Shown: positions 35,146-47,400 of the stretch, in pieces | How the letters are laid out: each line of letters begins with the position of its first letter | How positions within the stretch are numbered: the first letter of the stretch is position 1 | Source of the DNA: Penelope pileata | Lineage: Eukaryota; Chordata; Aves; Galliformes; Cracidae | Length of the DNA stretch: 64,000 nt | NCBI GenBank assembly: GCA_013396635.1 | Contig: WBMW01003144.1 | Coordinates: 190,118 to 254,117, forward strand | Reading direction: 5' to 3' | The notes under the pieces: model-generated | What the model saw: the letters and a program-made list of their open reading frames with translations, nothing else | Database searches by the model: none | Told to the model about the DNA's origin: nothing | Made by a program: the position numbers and the translations under genes

Positions 35146-38100
35146 GTAAGTAGATACTGTGAGTTCCTCTGGGGCAGGACAGGGTGCTCACACAAACCAG
35201 CTTGCCAGGCCCAGCAAATCTTTACTGTGAAGGTCAGTCTCAGTGCAGGGGCTGCTTCAGTGCAGGGCTGGGGCAAAAGGAAGCACAGCTGAATGAAGGA
35301 CATTCCCTGAAACTGGGAGCCCGGGAGGGTGGTACAGGCCCACGGGGATTGTCCCGGGAGAAAGCCGATAATGGGAAAGCTTGCAAAATCCAAACTTAAT
35401 CTCTTGCGCTGCGGAGAACTAATCCTCACGCTTGACATTAATCTTTTCAATGGAGATAAAATACCCTTATCTGCCATGTTGCTCATTGAACCAGAAGGCA
35501 GGGCCTGTGGTCTTCATGGGCCGGAGGCAGAGCTGCCGAAATTTTTGCACAGACATTGCCTTTTTGTCAGGTAGCATGTCAATATGGACTGGACTCTCCT
35601 TGAGGACAGCCTGGTTTTTCTCTTTTTAAGAAACACATCTCTTTGGTTATTACTTTTGTTCCTTTAAAGAGAGAGGCTCCAAGAGCAAATACAACACCTG
35701 GCACGTGCCCCTGCACCAGGGTGATTTAGATGCTGGCCCAGCACCTCCAGAAGCAGCAAGATAACACTTTGATATGGGCTTCTGTAGAAGCAGGAAATGT
35801 TGAACTTCACTGTTTGAGATAAAACTCAGAGGATATAATCCTTTGCTCATCGGCAGCTATGTTGTGGCAGAGCAGCCCAGCCTGGCCAGGGTCTAAAAGC
35901 AAACCTCGAAACAAATCTGTATGCATGTGTCTTCGTATGCATTAACTGCAACTAGAATTAGACCATCAAAACTATAAACACAGCACAAAATTCTCAAGGT
36001 TTCCAGCTAGCTCTAGGATTTGTGAACAGCAGAGAAGCGGCAGGTAGCAAGGGAAGTAATCGAAGCTCCTATATATCATATTGATTAAAACACAAGGAGT
36101 GCCCTTCAAGGAAGAACCTTGTATCAGGAGGGAGATAATGTCGGCTGGTCTGCTAAGCTGCTTCCAGCTCTGCCAGCAGTGATGCAGGACATCTGACTGC
36201 ATTGTCATAGATAAATACAGATCTGCATTTTCAGCCCCACTGCAGTCAAGAAATGGTCCAGGAATGATATATGTCTCAATTAACCCCTTGGGAACAGAAA
36301 ACAAAGGCAAATAACAAGCAGAATACTGCACAGATGGAAAGCATTTTGTCAACAAATCCTTTGAAGGCAGATGACTTTTTGTTTGTTCTCACAAAAGAAA
36401 AATGCGCCTCTGTCTGGCAGCCTAATGAAAAAAGGTCACACAGCACTGGAGTTGCCCAAGAGTCTAATTTCAAAGACCAAAATGATGCGCTGTGTGAATT
36501 TCACCTACTGACTGCTGCTTTTTGTTGGCAGGAAGGAATTCCAGCTGTGCGTGGGTTGCTGCTCCGCTACACAGGATGCAGGAGCGAAGCGTGACAAGTT
36601 GACACCACCATTTCCTGCGAGCAACAGATGCCCGCATGTGACATTGCTTGGATCTCCCACTTCAACAGTGAGAGCAAATGGGCCTGTCTGAAGTTTGTGC
36701 AAGCAGGTGCACTCACAAAGCACAAATTAAAGCAAGAAGGAAAAAAATGTTTTTCCTTCACAGCCTGAGCGCAGGACACCTGTGCAGTGAAGAGCAGAGT
36801 GGGAGGAAGAGAGAACAATTTGTACCAGCCTGCACAGATGGGAGATGCTCTTCTCTTTCCTGCAGACAGCGGCCGGATCCTGACAAAGCCCTTGCCCTGT
36901 GCAGCCTGCACGCTGCTAGAAGAGCTGGCGGCCATCTCAGAGCAGGGGAAGTGCCTGCGCCCACCTTAAGGAGAGGCTGGCATCGTCAGCTCGTCAATAT
37001 GTTCTGAAATCGGTTGTGTCTTCAGGCAAGAAATGTAAATGCAATAGTCATACATGGGGAGAGAAAGATGCTCTGTGAGCCCCAACACCTGACCACAAAG
37101 AGCCATGCTCCAAGGTTGTTTCTTCCCCTCTGATACCTTTTTTATCTGATCCGAGCTCTATCCCTCCACCACGCTAATCACTCAAATTGCATTCAAACAC
37201 TTGCTCCCTGCAAGCGAAGCCTCTTTTTCAGGTGGAAAAAGACACTGGGGATGATGGCATTAATTCAGGCAGTTGGGCAGGGGTGCAGCGGGTAGCCATG
37301 CCAGTGTGGCTGCCCTTTTCAGGGCAGCATGGCTTTTAAAATCTCTGCTTCCACTATTTTCTACCTCATATTTTGAGCTGTCAGTATGTATGCCTGAAGG
37401 GGCATTTTTCACACTCTTTTGATCACCTTTGACCAACCCACTTTGGCTTAAGTGATATTTTTGGGAGATTTATCTAACAGCTGATCATCTTTCAAGTGCC
37501 AAGAGTGGCAAATGCATCCCTGGGGATCTTTCTAGCACATCATCACCTCACCCTTCTTATTAACAGGACTATCCATCTCCAAAGGCTGTGGAGCTCTGGT
37601 TGCACACCCTCCACAGAAAGGATGGGGAAAAATTTATGGTCCTACTGTTTGGAAGTACCAAAGGTGTCAAAACAGAATAAAAGCCTAGGGCCAGGCTGTG
37701 ATGCCAGTGAGAAATGAAAGCAGTGAGGACTCCACAAGACACTGATCACCCACAGAGAGACGCAGAGAGGGGCACTGAGAGCCTCCCCTGCCCGCCCCAG
37801 CACTGCCCCAGTGGTGGTGGCCAAGGAGGTCGAAGTGCTCAAAAATCACTGTTCTCCCCCAACACAAATGGTGGCAAGGGGGACCCAACCAATGGGAGCC
37901 TGGGTATGACCATTTTATTCACTGTAACACGCTGTTTGGAAGGAACGATTTTGGATCATTACTGGTTTTCAGTTTGTCTTTGAGACACTGATTTAAGAAA
38001 TGAAGCCTCTAGCACATTCCTGAGCTCCTTCAAAATGACAATTTCCTGGACATTTCTTGTTATGTTCCCTTTGGTACACTATTGACTTTGTTCTGTTTAC

Positions 38101-39369
38101 TTTATTTAGTTTCGTTACCATGTCTTTGAACCTTGAGTTTGCTGCCGTGCAGTCAGCAGGGCCCTGGCTTTTTCATGTTTTCACAGCAGAGCCACTCTGC
38201 GGTGACAAATGCTAGAAATAAATGATGGATCAACTCACTGAGCATCTCACATTTTTTGGAACCAGCCCTGAGTCTTCAGTGTTCCATCCTTCTAAATATG
38301 AATTAAAATCTCCTCAGCTGAACAGAGGTTTGGGAAACTCCCAGCAGATGATCAGGGATGTGGCTGCCCTCGACACCAACAGTCTTACCACCAAAACGTC
38401 TGACCAGCTCAAGTGCAGCTTGATCCTGTGCCCAGATTGCCTGAAACACCAAACCAGGAGAGTGCCCTGGGCAAGCAGCTCATTTGGGTTATCAGCAGTA
38501 TCTGGGCATTACAGTTACCCACAAGTGGTAACTAATGAGTTCATTGGGTCCATGGCCATCAGGATCCATGTGTCAAGAGGTCTCAGTGTTTTCTTACCCA
38601 TGAAGGAGACACAGGAATCTGGGAATGTACCAATGTCTGGAATCATCCCCATCACCGGATGTGATGCGGAGATCCAGCTGATGTGAGGCACAGACGTGTC
38701 AGCAGGACACATCTTGACACACAAGTGTCACAACCTGGTGGACCAGGAGCACAGCTGAAGCAGAACTGCCAGGAGCTCAGGATGGGAACTCACACACTGT
38801 GCATAATTCACTTGCCAATTCTCTGTGCTGTTTTGCTTTCTCCAGAAAGTTTTCTTTCTGACAACAGCAATATGGAGGGGAACAAGGTCAGCTCTCACTT
38901 GCAAATATGAGTGATTCTGAGAAGCTGTCCCAGAACAGATCTGAACAGCCTGAATATTAAGGAGCTAAGATGCAGCCCAGCCTCAGAGGCTGGAGGCTGT
39001 GTACACATACACAGGCAGACATGGACTCCTCCTCCTCCACCTTCTGGAGCTGTCTCCAGGGCCTCTCTAGAAAAAGCTCCTGACCAAGGAAGCAATGGCT
39101 TTCCCCTGCTTTAGCATAGTTTTAGGGTGACTATTTGCTATGAGAGCATCTGTCTCCCGAGTGACACATTTGAAGCCTAAAAAAATCTCAGCATCTGGAC
39201 AATCTTCTCCTACAGGAAATAATGGCAGATTCTTTTAATAAAGCACCTTCAGCCCAGCTCTCCAGCAAGCAATGCTGGCAATGTGCTGATAGCCAAGCTG
39301 CAAAATTGCACCTAACATCTCTCCACTCCAGAAAAACCCCAGGGGAACATCCTGTGCAGTCTGACTCAC
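35146..39369. other. non-coding stretch, no gene recognised
   Basis: The longest open frame (38222-38686, plus, about 154 codons) has no recognisable domain and no supporting splice or promoter signal. Its length is expected by chance here. Nothing else was seen apart from ordinary low-complexity A/T runs. Confidence 0.5.
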
Positions 39370-39431
39370 CTTCATTAAGTTTTTCCTGCTGTTCTGCACC
39401 ACAGTCCATAAGGTAGGGTGACCATGTAGGA
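39370..39431 (-). other. candidate coding exon, in phase with 31996-32096
   Basis: Minus strand: ATATTTATTACTAGTTTCAG, then 62 bp, then AAG|GTGAGTC (complement at 39364-39369), a near-ideal donor. Two frames are open. The one reading SPYLMDCGAEQQEKLNE leaves one base that joins with the two leading bases of the exon at 31996-32096 to give an alanine codon, so both exons read through without a stop. The intron would be about 7.3 kb. A caution: the segment GTAGGGTGACCATGTAGGAC on the plus strand also resembles dispersed-repeat text. Confidence 0.27.
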
Positions 39432-39652
39432 CTGAAACTAGTAATAAATATGTCACATTGAGCAAATAGGACACATACACTGGAAGGAGCAAGGAGACTC
39501 TGTTGTGTTAGGACTGCTGAGGGGCCTTCACTAGGCTGTGTTTCACTGTGACGGTGCGAGCCTTTAAACTACATTGGTAGTACAAAGGCAGATATATAGC
39601 TTCTAAATGCTCTGTCTCTGAATTTCCCCAGGAATCTTAAATCCCTGAGATC

Positions 39653-39668
39653 ATACACACACACACAG
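39653..39668. repeat. (CA)n microsatellite
   Basis: A short run of about seven CA units. It ends in CAG and could mimic a 3' splice site on the plus strand. Confidence 0.85.
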
Positions 39669-40024
39669 CACTTCTGTTCATCTGGATGAGAGAGGAAACA
39701 TTATGCATAGACAGGTAACATAATTTTCAGAGAAAAAAGTAGATATTATGACAGCTAGCTGCTGTTTAGGCCAGTAAGAATCTGAGAGTGGCTGAGGACA
39801 TATTACATAAATATTGTATACACCCATCTCTTCTCTACCTCTAGGCATACACCTACTTTCCTTAACTTAATCACTACAAGATGTCTTGCTATATGGCCCC
39901 AAACCAAACACCTCCAGCCAAATGGCAGCATGCATGGCAATCAGGTTTTCAGGTCTTTGACTCTCCCCTTTCCACACTTTCCATGTTTCAGCTTGACTTG
40001 TGCTACTGCTCTTTCACCACCCAG

Positions 40025-40071
40025 CACAGCCCACGTAGTCCTGGCTGCATCAGAGCAGCTCACAGGCTGCA
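40025..40071 (+). other. candidate exon, series member 1
   Basis: An excellent acceptor (CTACTGCTCTTTCACCACCCAG, ending at 40024) precedes 47 bp closed by GCA|GTGAGC, a moderate donor. The first frame is open (HSPRSPGCIRAAHRL) and leaves two bases, which match the one-base start of the exon at 40382. A second frame is also open, so coding status is uncertain. Confidence 0.22.
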
Positions 40072-40381
40072 GTGAGCCAAGGCAAAAGCCATGGCAGCCA
40101 GCTGTGATGCAATGCATCAGGACTTTCTCTAAGCTCTCCAGCAAATGAGATAGTTTCCCTGATTTCCCATCCTGCTTCTCCAAATAACCCTGACCCCCCA
40201 TCTTGTGAAATACTCTTATCTAATAAAGCTATTATGTTGTGTATAGCAACAACTATGAACTTCAATTGTCCCCTTTTGCAAGCCTTAGTATTTCCTTGGC
40301 TGGTTTTACACCAAACGGATCCATCACCAACAGGTGGTCTTTACCGGATCAGAACAAACAAAGCTACCTTTGCTTCTCCAG

Positions 40382-40444
40382 TTACTTCCTAGGAAAAAAA
40401 GACAAAGATTTTAAGGGAGGAGAAGAGACAGAAAGTATGCGTGG
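40382..40444 (+). other. candidate exon, series member 2
   Basis: CTACCTTTGCTTCTCCAG precedes 63 bp that end in TGG|GTAAGTG at 40445. Only one frame is open. It is charged (GKKDKDFKGGEETESMR) and has split codons at both ends that agree with the exons on either side. The length is a multiple of three. A second AG at 40392 could be used instead. No homologue is recognised. Confidence 0.3.
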
Positions 40445-40795
40445 GTAAGTGACAAGTGTAGCTGGAGTAAGGAAGAGCAGTGCTCATTGTTTCATAAAAT
40501 TTACCATATGTTGTCTGGCTTCATTACGCAAATCTTGTATGTGCTTGTTTGATGATTTGATCAGCTGTTGACTTCATTTCATACTGCTGCCAATTCACAA
40601 CTTGGCTGATTTGATTTGAGTTGCAACCCCACCTCAAGGATTGCATTTTGCTCATTTTCAGTCATTTTAGTCACTAAGGAAAAAAAAAGAAAGAAAGTCT
40701 GCTTTAGAGGTTTTTAAATAATTTCGGTATCCCCACAGAGCTGCTCACTGGTACGTGCACAGGCAGCCATGGTGTTGTGCTCCTTTCTCTTTCAG

Positions 40796-40900
40796 AAGCT
40801 GCTGGGACATTTCCCACTACAAGGCAAATATTTTGAAGACTGTAAGGAGTGCAGAGAAGATACTTGATGGGCCACCAAGGCCAGTTTCCTGCAACTACAG
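40796..40900 (+). other. candidate exon, series member 3
   Basis: This is the best-defined plus-strand exon: TGTGCTCCTTTCTCTTTCAG, then 105 bp, then ACAG|GTAAGC. A single frame is open for 34 codons (SCWDISHYKANILK, then SAEKILDGPPRPVSC), while both other frames contain stops. It joins in phase to 40382-40444 across a 351-bp intron. I do not recognise the protein. The RNA could be a short novel coding gene or a lncRNA with a chance frame. Confidence 0.33.
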
Positions 40901-41124
40901 GTAAGCATATTTTATCATCCTCCTTCATATACTTCCCATATAACCTTGCTAACATGGAGCTTTCCGAAGTGACAACATTCCCTCTAAAGGGTTATGCGCT
41001 GCTCCATATAAATGACAGGGTAAATGACAGATGTTGCTTGCTTTCCTGTAAGCATTTTGTAAAATTTGTGTGAATAGTTGAAACCTGTTTGCTATTGCTT
41101 AAATCTAGGCATTTCCTTTCACAG

Positions 41125-41340
41125 CTTCAATGTCAGATGGAGATGGGCAGAGCCATGCGGCCTCAGTGCCACATTTGCCCTTGCTGCCCGTGGGATCCAT
41201 GCGTGGGGCTGAGCTGCAGGGATGGAGTGATGCTCAGGGCCCGAGCAATGCTCACTATGTGAGCACAGTGGTGCTGGGCTGCATCTGAAGGAGGGGCTAC
41301 CAGGTGCAAGTCAGTGCTGTACTGTGTGTCCCCCGTGAAG
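41125..41340 (+). other. candidate exon, series member 4 with stop
   Basis: The acceptor GCATTTCCTTTCACAG follows a branch-like TTGCTTAAATC. In the phase set by 40796-40900 the frame continues for 28 codons and stops with TGA at 41210-41212. A donor AAG|GTGAGCC at 41341 gives the right edge, but the exon could instead be terminal. The joined four-exon frame would encode only about 100 residues from the first listed exon. An overlapping 99-codon open frame on the minus strand (41163-41462) has no domain. Confidence 0.25.
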
Positions 41341-42005
41341 GTGAGCCATCCAACATTGGCATGGATCAGACCTTCACTCTGGAGAAGCTCTGTGATGATG
41401 TAGATAGTACCAGTATCAAAAAAGATTAGATGCTGGGGAATAACAGTAACTCCATTCCTCAATCAGTGCCTATTTGCAAGGGCAAAGAGCAGCACAGCAG
41501 TGATATAAGACAGCAGAGTAAAGTGACAGGGAAACACTGGTGAACAACGGCTGTATCTGAAAGAACTGAAATTAACATATAAGGGAGCATTTACTCTTGA
41601 GATTCTTTTTTGCTGGATTTTGGATGGAGATCCTGAAAATGCATTAAACACAACTGTCTTTCATTTGAATGTGTCGCTGCACGTGTAGCATGCCTGGAAA
41701 TACAGAATGCACAGATCAGAAACCCTCCCACAATGCACAGAAAAGCAGGCAAGAAACAAAGATGCAGCCACAGTGGTGTGCTCTGCTCATTAGCTGCTTT
41801 TGAGCAGGCACAGGGGTCTTTGGGGCTACGCACCAAAGAGACCATGCACAGCTGAGCGCTGGGCAGAGTGAGCCATGGCCATGGCTACTTGGCAGCTGAG
41901 AGAAATAAATTGAGGTGGTCCTATGTCTAGGAGAAAGCAACAGACAAAGGAAAGATGAAGGAGCCAAGCAACACAGGGGGAGCTAGGGATTACATAGGGG
42001 CACAC

Positions 42006-42050
42006 AGAAATAAACAAGTAAACAAATAAATAGATAAAATAGAAAAATAT
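42006..42050. repeat. A/T-rich low-complexity patch
   Basis: Degenerate AAAC, AAAT and AGAT units in tandem. Simple repeat, no function seen. Confidence 0.65.
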
Positions 42051-43708
42051 GGACACAGAATAGTGGGAAAATATCCACCTGAATTCACAAAATGAAAACA
42101 AATCTCATTTCAATTGTCCTCTTCCCTGTTCTCACACATTCACAGGGCTGGCTTATCAGGAGTAGCGGGGTGGCTCCAACACAGTTACACAGTGATCTTG
42201 ACGGAAATACCACTAGCCATCATAGGAGAGCTGCAGCAGCACCGGGCTTAACAAGGCTCAGAACCACTGCAAGGTGAACTCCAAGAATAGATTAATTTTT
42301 CCCTTAAGGCAGCATGGATAAGATCTGCTCCAGATTTCTGATCACACCACTCACCTGAAGGACAAAAGGATCTGAGCAACAGGGCCTTAAACCGTATTAA
42401 TGACAATTAATTTCCAGATCTCAGAAACAATAAATGGCAGAGTTTTAATTAAAAAGTTTGAAAAAGACGCAGGTAGAGGGAGAGATTTATGACCTGGTTT
42501 CTGATTTGCAGGGGAACCAAGCATCTGCAGCACCCGTTAACACGGGAGGGATTTATGGGTGCCCAGCACCTGTGAGGGCAAGGCCATATTCATCCTGTCT
42601 GCTCTGCAGATGGGGAGAGGAAGCCATGGAAATAATACTTTTCACTTGGAAATCTATTTGCTGTCTTTTAGCAGGAGCTCTCACTCCTTTCCTATCCCTT
42701 AGGCATTATTTGTCTCTCTGCTGGTATTCCTATAAGATCAGAACAGAGAGATGGGAAAGTATTTTTTTTGCATTCCTTAGGGTTGCCAGTGATATCCTCT
42801 GCTGCCCTGTCCTCCAGGGATGGGCTGTGCCACGCAGCTCTTTTGCCCACAAGAGGCAGCTTTGCTTGGCAGGACCTTCCTTGCACCCTGCATCACTCCA
42901 CCCCACAGGGACACACTTTCACTGCACCTCAGTGCTCCCCGGTATCCCCACAGACCCCACTGCTTACCCGCTCTTGCAGGCACCACACAGTCCCCTCACC
43001 CTGTGAGCCACACCACGGCCCTCCCAGCCCCTCTCCTCCTTCAATGGGAGAGAAAAAGGAGAGAAACCAGGAGAGACGGGTGACCCCAATGCAGCCAATT
43101 ATCTCCTCTGTTGCTGACCCCTTTGAGGACCATGGCCCTCGTTATATCTCAGAGTGCTCAGAGGTTTAATGAACACAGGCTGGTAGCTTGCTGGTCTCCA
43201 TCCCCTCCCTCACGTTTGGATTCACACTTCATTAACAGAGAAATGTTTTTACTTCGGGGATTATACGTTTTCCTCCTTTGACCCCAGCTTTCTATTCATT
43301 TTAACTCTACTTCTTGCCTGGCCCTGGGAAAAGCGATTACAACCTGGATCAGCAGTCAGGAGAGGAATCCATGTGGGAGATGAGATGCCCTCAGGTCTGG
43401 TGACTAATGACAGCCATGGAGCAATGAAAGGAGCCCTGCAGCTCAGAGGGAGCTGACATCCATCTCAGCACACCCTCTGGCCTCTTCCCAGCCAGGAGCC
43501 TGGAGGTGGCATTGGGCTAGGGGCACTGCGGGGCCACGTCCAGGCTGAGGCATGAGGAGCCAAACCCAGGTGCTGCTGCTCATCTGAACTACGCTCAGCA
43601 AGGGTCAGGTGCAGGGTGATGCTGCTGCCCCACTGCCACTCTCCCCTCTCCTTCCTGGCAGAGGTAGGCAAAAATCTATTTCTGACATTGCAACAGCAGC
43701 AGCTGCTG

Positions 43709-43735
43709 ATCTGTGCCTCAGTTTCCCTCCTACAA
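43709..43735 (-). repeat. MIR-like core relic, reverse orientation
   Basis: TGTGCCTCAGTTTCCCTCCT parallels the reverse strand of the MIR core ('ctgtgcctcagtttcctcatc'), the most conserved part of that SINE. Only the core is recognisable. Confidence 0.55.
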
Positions 43736-43826
43736 ACACAAAAGATGGCTTCTGTGCCTGCTCTGGAACACTCTGCCTTTTCACAGCACTTCTATTCAGG
43801 GAAGGGAGCCATCTGCTCACCCCTCT

Positions 43827-43880
43827 GCCCAGGGCCACACACAGTGCTGACACAGAGCAGCGCTCTTAACCTGGCTCAGA
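43827..43880 (+). repeat. MIR-like relic, forward orientation
   Basis: GCCCAGGGCCACACACAGTG, then AGCGCTCTTAACC, parallel two neighbouring forward MIR phrases. It lies about 100 bp from the reverse-oriented core at 43709, so two insertions or an inverted remnant are possible. Confidence 0.4.
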
Positions 43881-44442
43881 CTGCGAACCCACAGCAGCAG
43901 CAGGGCACAGACCCTTGCTGCCTGCTGTAAGCCCAGCACCAGGAGCCCGGCGCGCTCTCCAGAGGGACGTTGCCTTCTCCGGTGCCTGAAGACAAAGCCA
44001 TTGTTTGCCATGCATCTCAACAGGGAGGAATTTGTCATTTTTCAATTTCTTTGGAATTCTACAGTGGGGACCTTGTCTCTCCTCCCCCCGCCCCAACACA
44101 TTGTGGGTGTTTTTTTTGCAACAAGTGTTGGGGAGGAGAGCAAGGGAAAAATATTATTTATTTATTTACTCATTTACTTCCCAATGGAAAGATCTCAGCT
44201 GTTATCACTGCAATTTTGCATTATTCAGAGGGGATTCCTGGCTGGAGGCTGGCACGGCAGCACCCCCCCCACGCAGCCAGCAGCAGCAAGGAGGAGCCAT
44301 GGCTCCCTGTGGCCTCCTCCTGTAGTGCATGGAGAGAAATATTTTTGCCTGCAGTTCTGACATTTGGTTACATAGGAGAGACAAACCCACCCACTGTGAA
44401 CAAGGTCTCCTCATTACCACCGCTCTTTTAAACCCAGTTACT

Positions 44443-44483
44443 TTTGTTGTTGTTGTTTTTTGTTTGTTTGTTTGGTTGGTTTT
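44443..44483. repeat. (GTT)n/(GTTT)n microsatellite
   Basis: A compound run of GTT, then GTTT, then GGTT units. Confidence 0.9.
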
Positions 44484-47400
44484 TAAGCACAAACATAGAC
44501 CCCTCTGGCACCTTCAGGGCTCTGGAGAACTGCGTGTGAGTTTGGGCTTTCCCAAAGTCAAAGGGACCTACAAGTTCCAAAGCAGCAATGCTTGAGTTAA
44601 GGCTCTGCAGAGTGCAAGCTGTGGAGGCCTCCTTAGGGCCTCAGGACCCAGCGACACGCTGCCAGCAGCCCCCGGCCAGGGCTGGAGCTCCTCACCCCTC
44701 AGCACCACGTGTAACGACAGAACAGCAGGGTGGGGTACAGCCTGACAGGCTCACATGGTCTCATCTCCAGTCCCACGAGCCACGTTCCTGTGACTTTTTG
44801 AAACTGGTTGTCTCTCTCTTGCCCCATCACGAGCATTTCCCTTAGAGAGGAGGCCACAAGCAATCTTACCAGGCCCGAGCCCACAGAGGATTGAACACTT
44901 GGCAGCTCTGGGCAGCAGGGGCATGGTGTGACCCCAGGCCTGTGAGAAAACCAGAGCAGGCCTCCGGAAACCAGGGGCTCACTCCATGGGTCCATTTCTG
45001 TCCCTAGAGATAGCAGTTCATGAGTGGACAGCTTTGGAGAAGGGAAAATAAACAAAACCAACCCCCAAAACACATTTTGCTCTACAGCAACTGAAATGGT
45101 AGTGCCACCTCCAGAAAACATAACATCTTGCTGCCTCCAGAAACACACAGCCTGACCCAAACCAGCGAGTACAAAGTGAAGGAGCTTCAGCAGCTGCACT
45201 GAAATTCTCCACAGCTCGCTGCATTCCTACCACAGGTGGGCAGTTTCCTTTTTGTTGTGGGTCCAAACTTTATTTCAACTTTCCAAGAGCAAGACCTGCT
45301 ATTTAACATCATATTCATCTGCCCCCCTCTCCACTTTTCTCTTTTTCAGCTTCACAGTAGCAATTATTAAACATTCATTTAGTCTTGGGGAAAGCTGAAC
45401 AGCAGTGAATCTATTCACCAAGGAGACACGCACGCTGTGCACCCTGCCCATTGCTGAATTGCAGCTCTGCCACCGGCTGCCGCCTACTTTTGGAGAGCTT
45501 CCAGAGGCACCTAGCATCCTTCGGGCAAAGCTGGAACGTGCCCTGGAAAGCAAACACTGAGCAAGAGTGGGAGCCCAGTCAGGGTCCACCTCTACTCCCG
45601 ACTGCTGGTTACACCATCACTAGACCACATTACAATTAACTAGCTCTAACAGCAGATGACAGTACAGCTAATGAAGACTTTGAGAGCAGACCACCTTGCC
45701 CCTGTATAGGCACAACACTGCAGATGGAAGGAGCATCATGGTAAAAAACATACACCCGTATCGCAGAAGTGCTCATGCATAGATGACAGGTCACAGAGGA
45801 CACGTGAAGAGACGCATCTCCTTCTCTTGGCTGCTAGTTCAGACAGATGTGCACAAGCTTGCAGGGCTAGTTCAGACATACTTGTGGGCTAGTGATTGAA
45901 GATAGGTGTTTATGTTAGTTTCCTTGTTGCTGGCTCGTAAACGTAAGGCTGCCATGAGAAAAGTGGTCAGCTTCCGCTGTTGCCTTTTACTTCTCTCCTC
46001 AACAGGCAGTTATGGCTACAGAAGGCAAAAACTGCCTGCAAGAAAGTGTACATGTTTATATCACTTCTACGTATATCCTCTGGTGAAACAAATAATCCTC
46101 ACATTTATCTTGGCTAGTTTTGCAAGCTACAGAAATATATCATCTACCAGCTCTTAAAAATCCTTGTCCAAAACTTGGTGCATAGACCACCTTAAGTGAA
46201 ACAACCACATGCCTGCAATGGGTATGGACATGCAAAGTGTGCTCCTTGGTTTTCTTCACCAGCAGTTAGCCTGGCCTGCTTCTTGCGAGGACCAGGCTGA
46301 AGACTTATTTTAAACTGAGAAATCTCTAAAGAAAAATAAAAATTCAGGAACATATATATTTAAAAATAAGACTCTAAATAGAAATAAAGGCCCTCAAAAA
46401 CCATAGCCTAAGAAAAGGTTTCCCAGGCTGCGCTCTCACTCTCTCTTTAACAAAGCTTTGCTTGATGGGAGTAGCTGCCTCAGCTGCATAACAGTGGCTT
46501 TCAGGCTCCCGTGCCTGCCTGATGGAGGGAGAGCATTATGAGGGGTGGGAGCAGCGTGAGGAGAAGCCTGTCTGTGAGATGCTCTGTGGGCTTTTTGCCT
46601 TTTAAAATACAATTCTGTCAGCTCTGATCTTGCATTGGCTGCTGTCTAATTTCTCACATGTGAAAGCAAACCCAGAAGAACAACTGACACAAAGTTGCCA
46701 CACAGCATTACCTTCATCTGCTTGTGTCCTGACCTGCTAGGGGCAGCATACAGCCTTGGCAGATGTTGTCTTGCGATGGTTTTGTGGTCCTCTGTGGTTT
46801 CTTTTTGTCTCCAGCTGCCGGAGGGGAAGGAGCGTGTTTCTCTTCCTTCTTGGCTGTAGCAGAAGGAGGCGAGCGTGACTCCTCAGCTTGGCACCGCTCT
46901 CCCCTGCAGCCTCCTGCCATCAGCTCTGCTCGCCTCGCTAGCAGCAGATGTGAGGACACTACTGCCAGGCTGCATGAGGCGTGCTGGAGGCATTAGAGGC
47001 ATAGGCTGAGCATCAGCGTGGCAGATGATTTCTGTGACCTATGAGAGCCATCAGCTGCTAAGGAGGTAAAGCATGCAGGCAAGTTTTAAACAAAGATTTG
47101 GCCTTTGCATGTTTCAGAACAGTATCTGCAGCTCTACCAGATAAGATAAACTTTATTGTTAAAAATGAAATAAAAAGGTTCACCAGCTTTCACCTTCCCT
47201 CACACCCAAGGTACATACACATCAAGGCACAAACAGGGCTTGGCTGTGGTGCTGGCTGAGTGCTGGGATAATGAGTTGTCTTGGTCGCTTTGAGCATCTT
47301 TTCACAGCACTCAACTTCTTCATCAGCCCACATTCACCTCTCTGTGCAAAGCATTTCACACTGGAAAGTCATCACAAATCGCACACACCCAGAGGAAGGA

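Noticed and set aside
38222..38686. 154-codon plus-strand open frame
   Set aside because: No recognisable domain and no splice or start context; a few frames this long are expected by chance.
44696..44716. REST/NRSF half-site (TCAGCACCACG)
   Set aside because: Only the left half matches; the right half does not follow at an accepted spacing.
44699..45199. 166-codon minus-strand open frame
   Set aside because: No domain. A donor falls within it but no matching acceptor, and the frame is not supported by neighbours.
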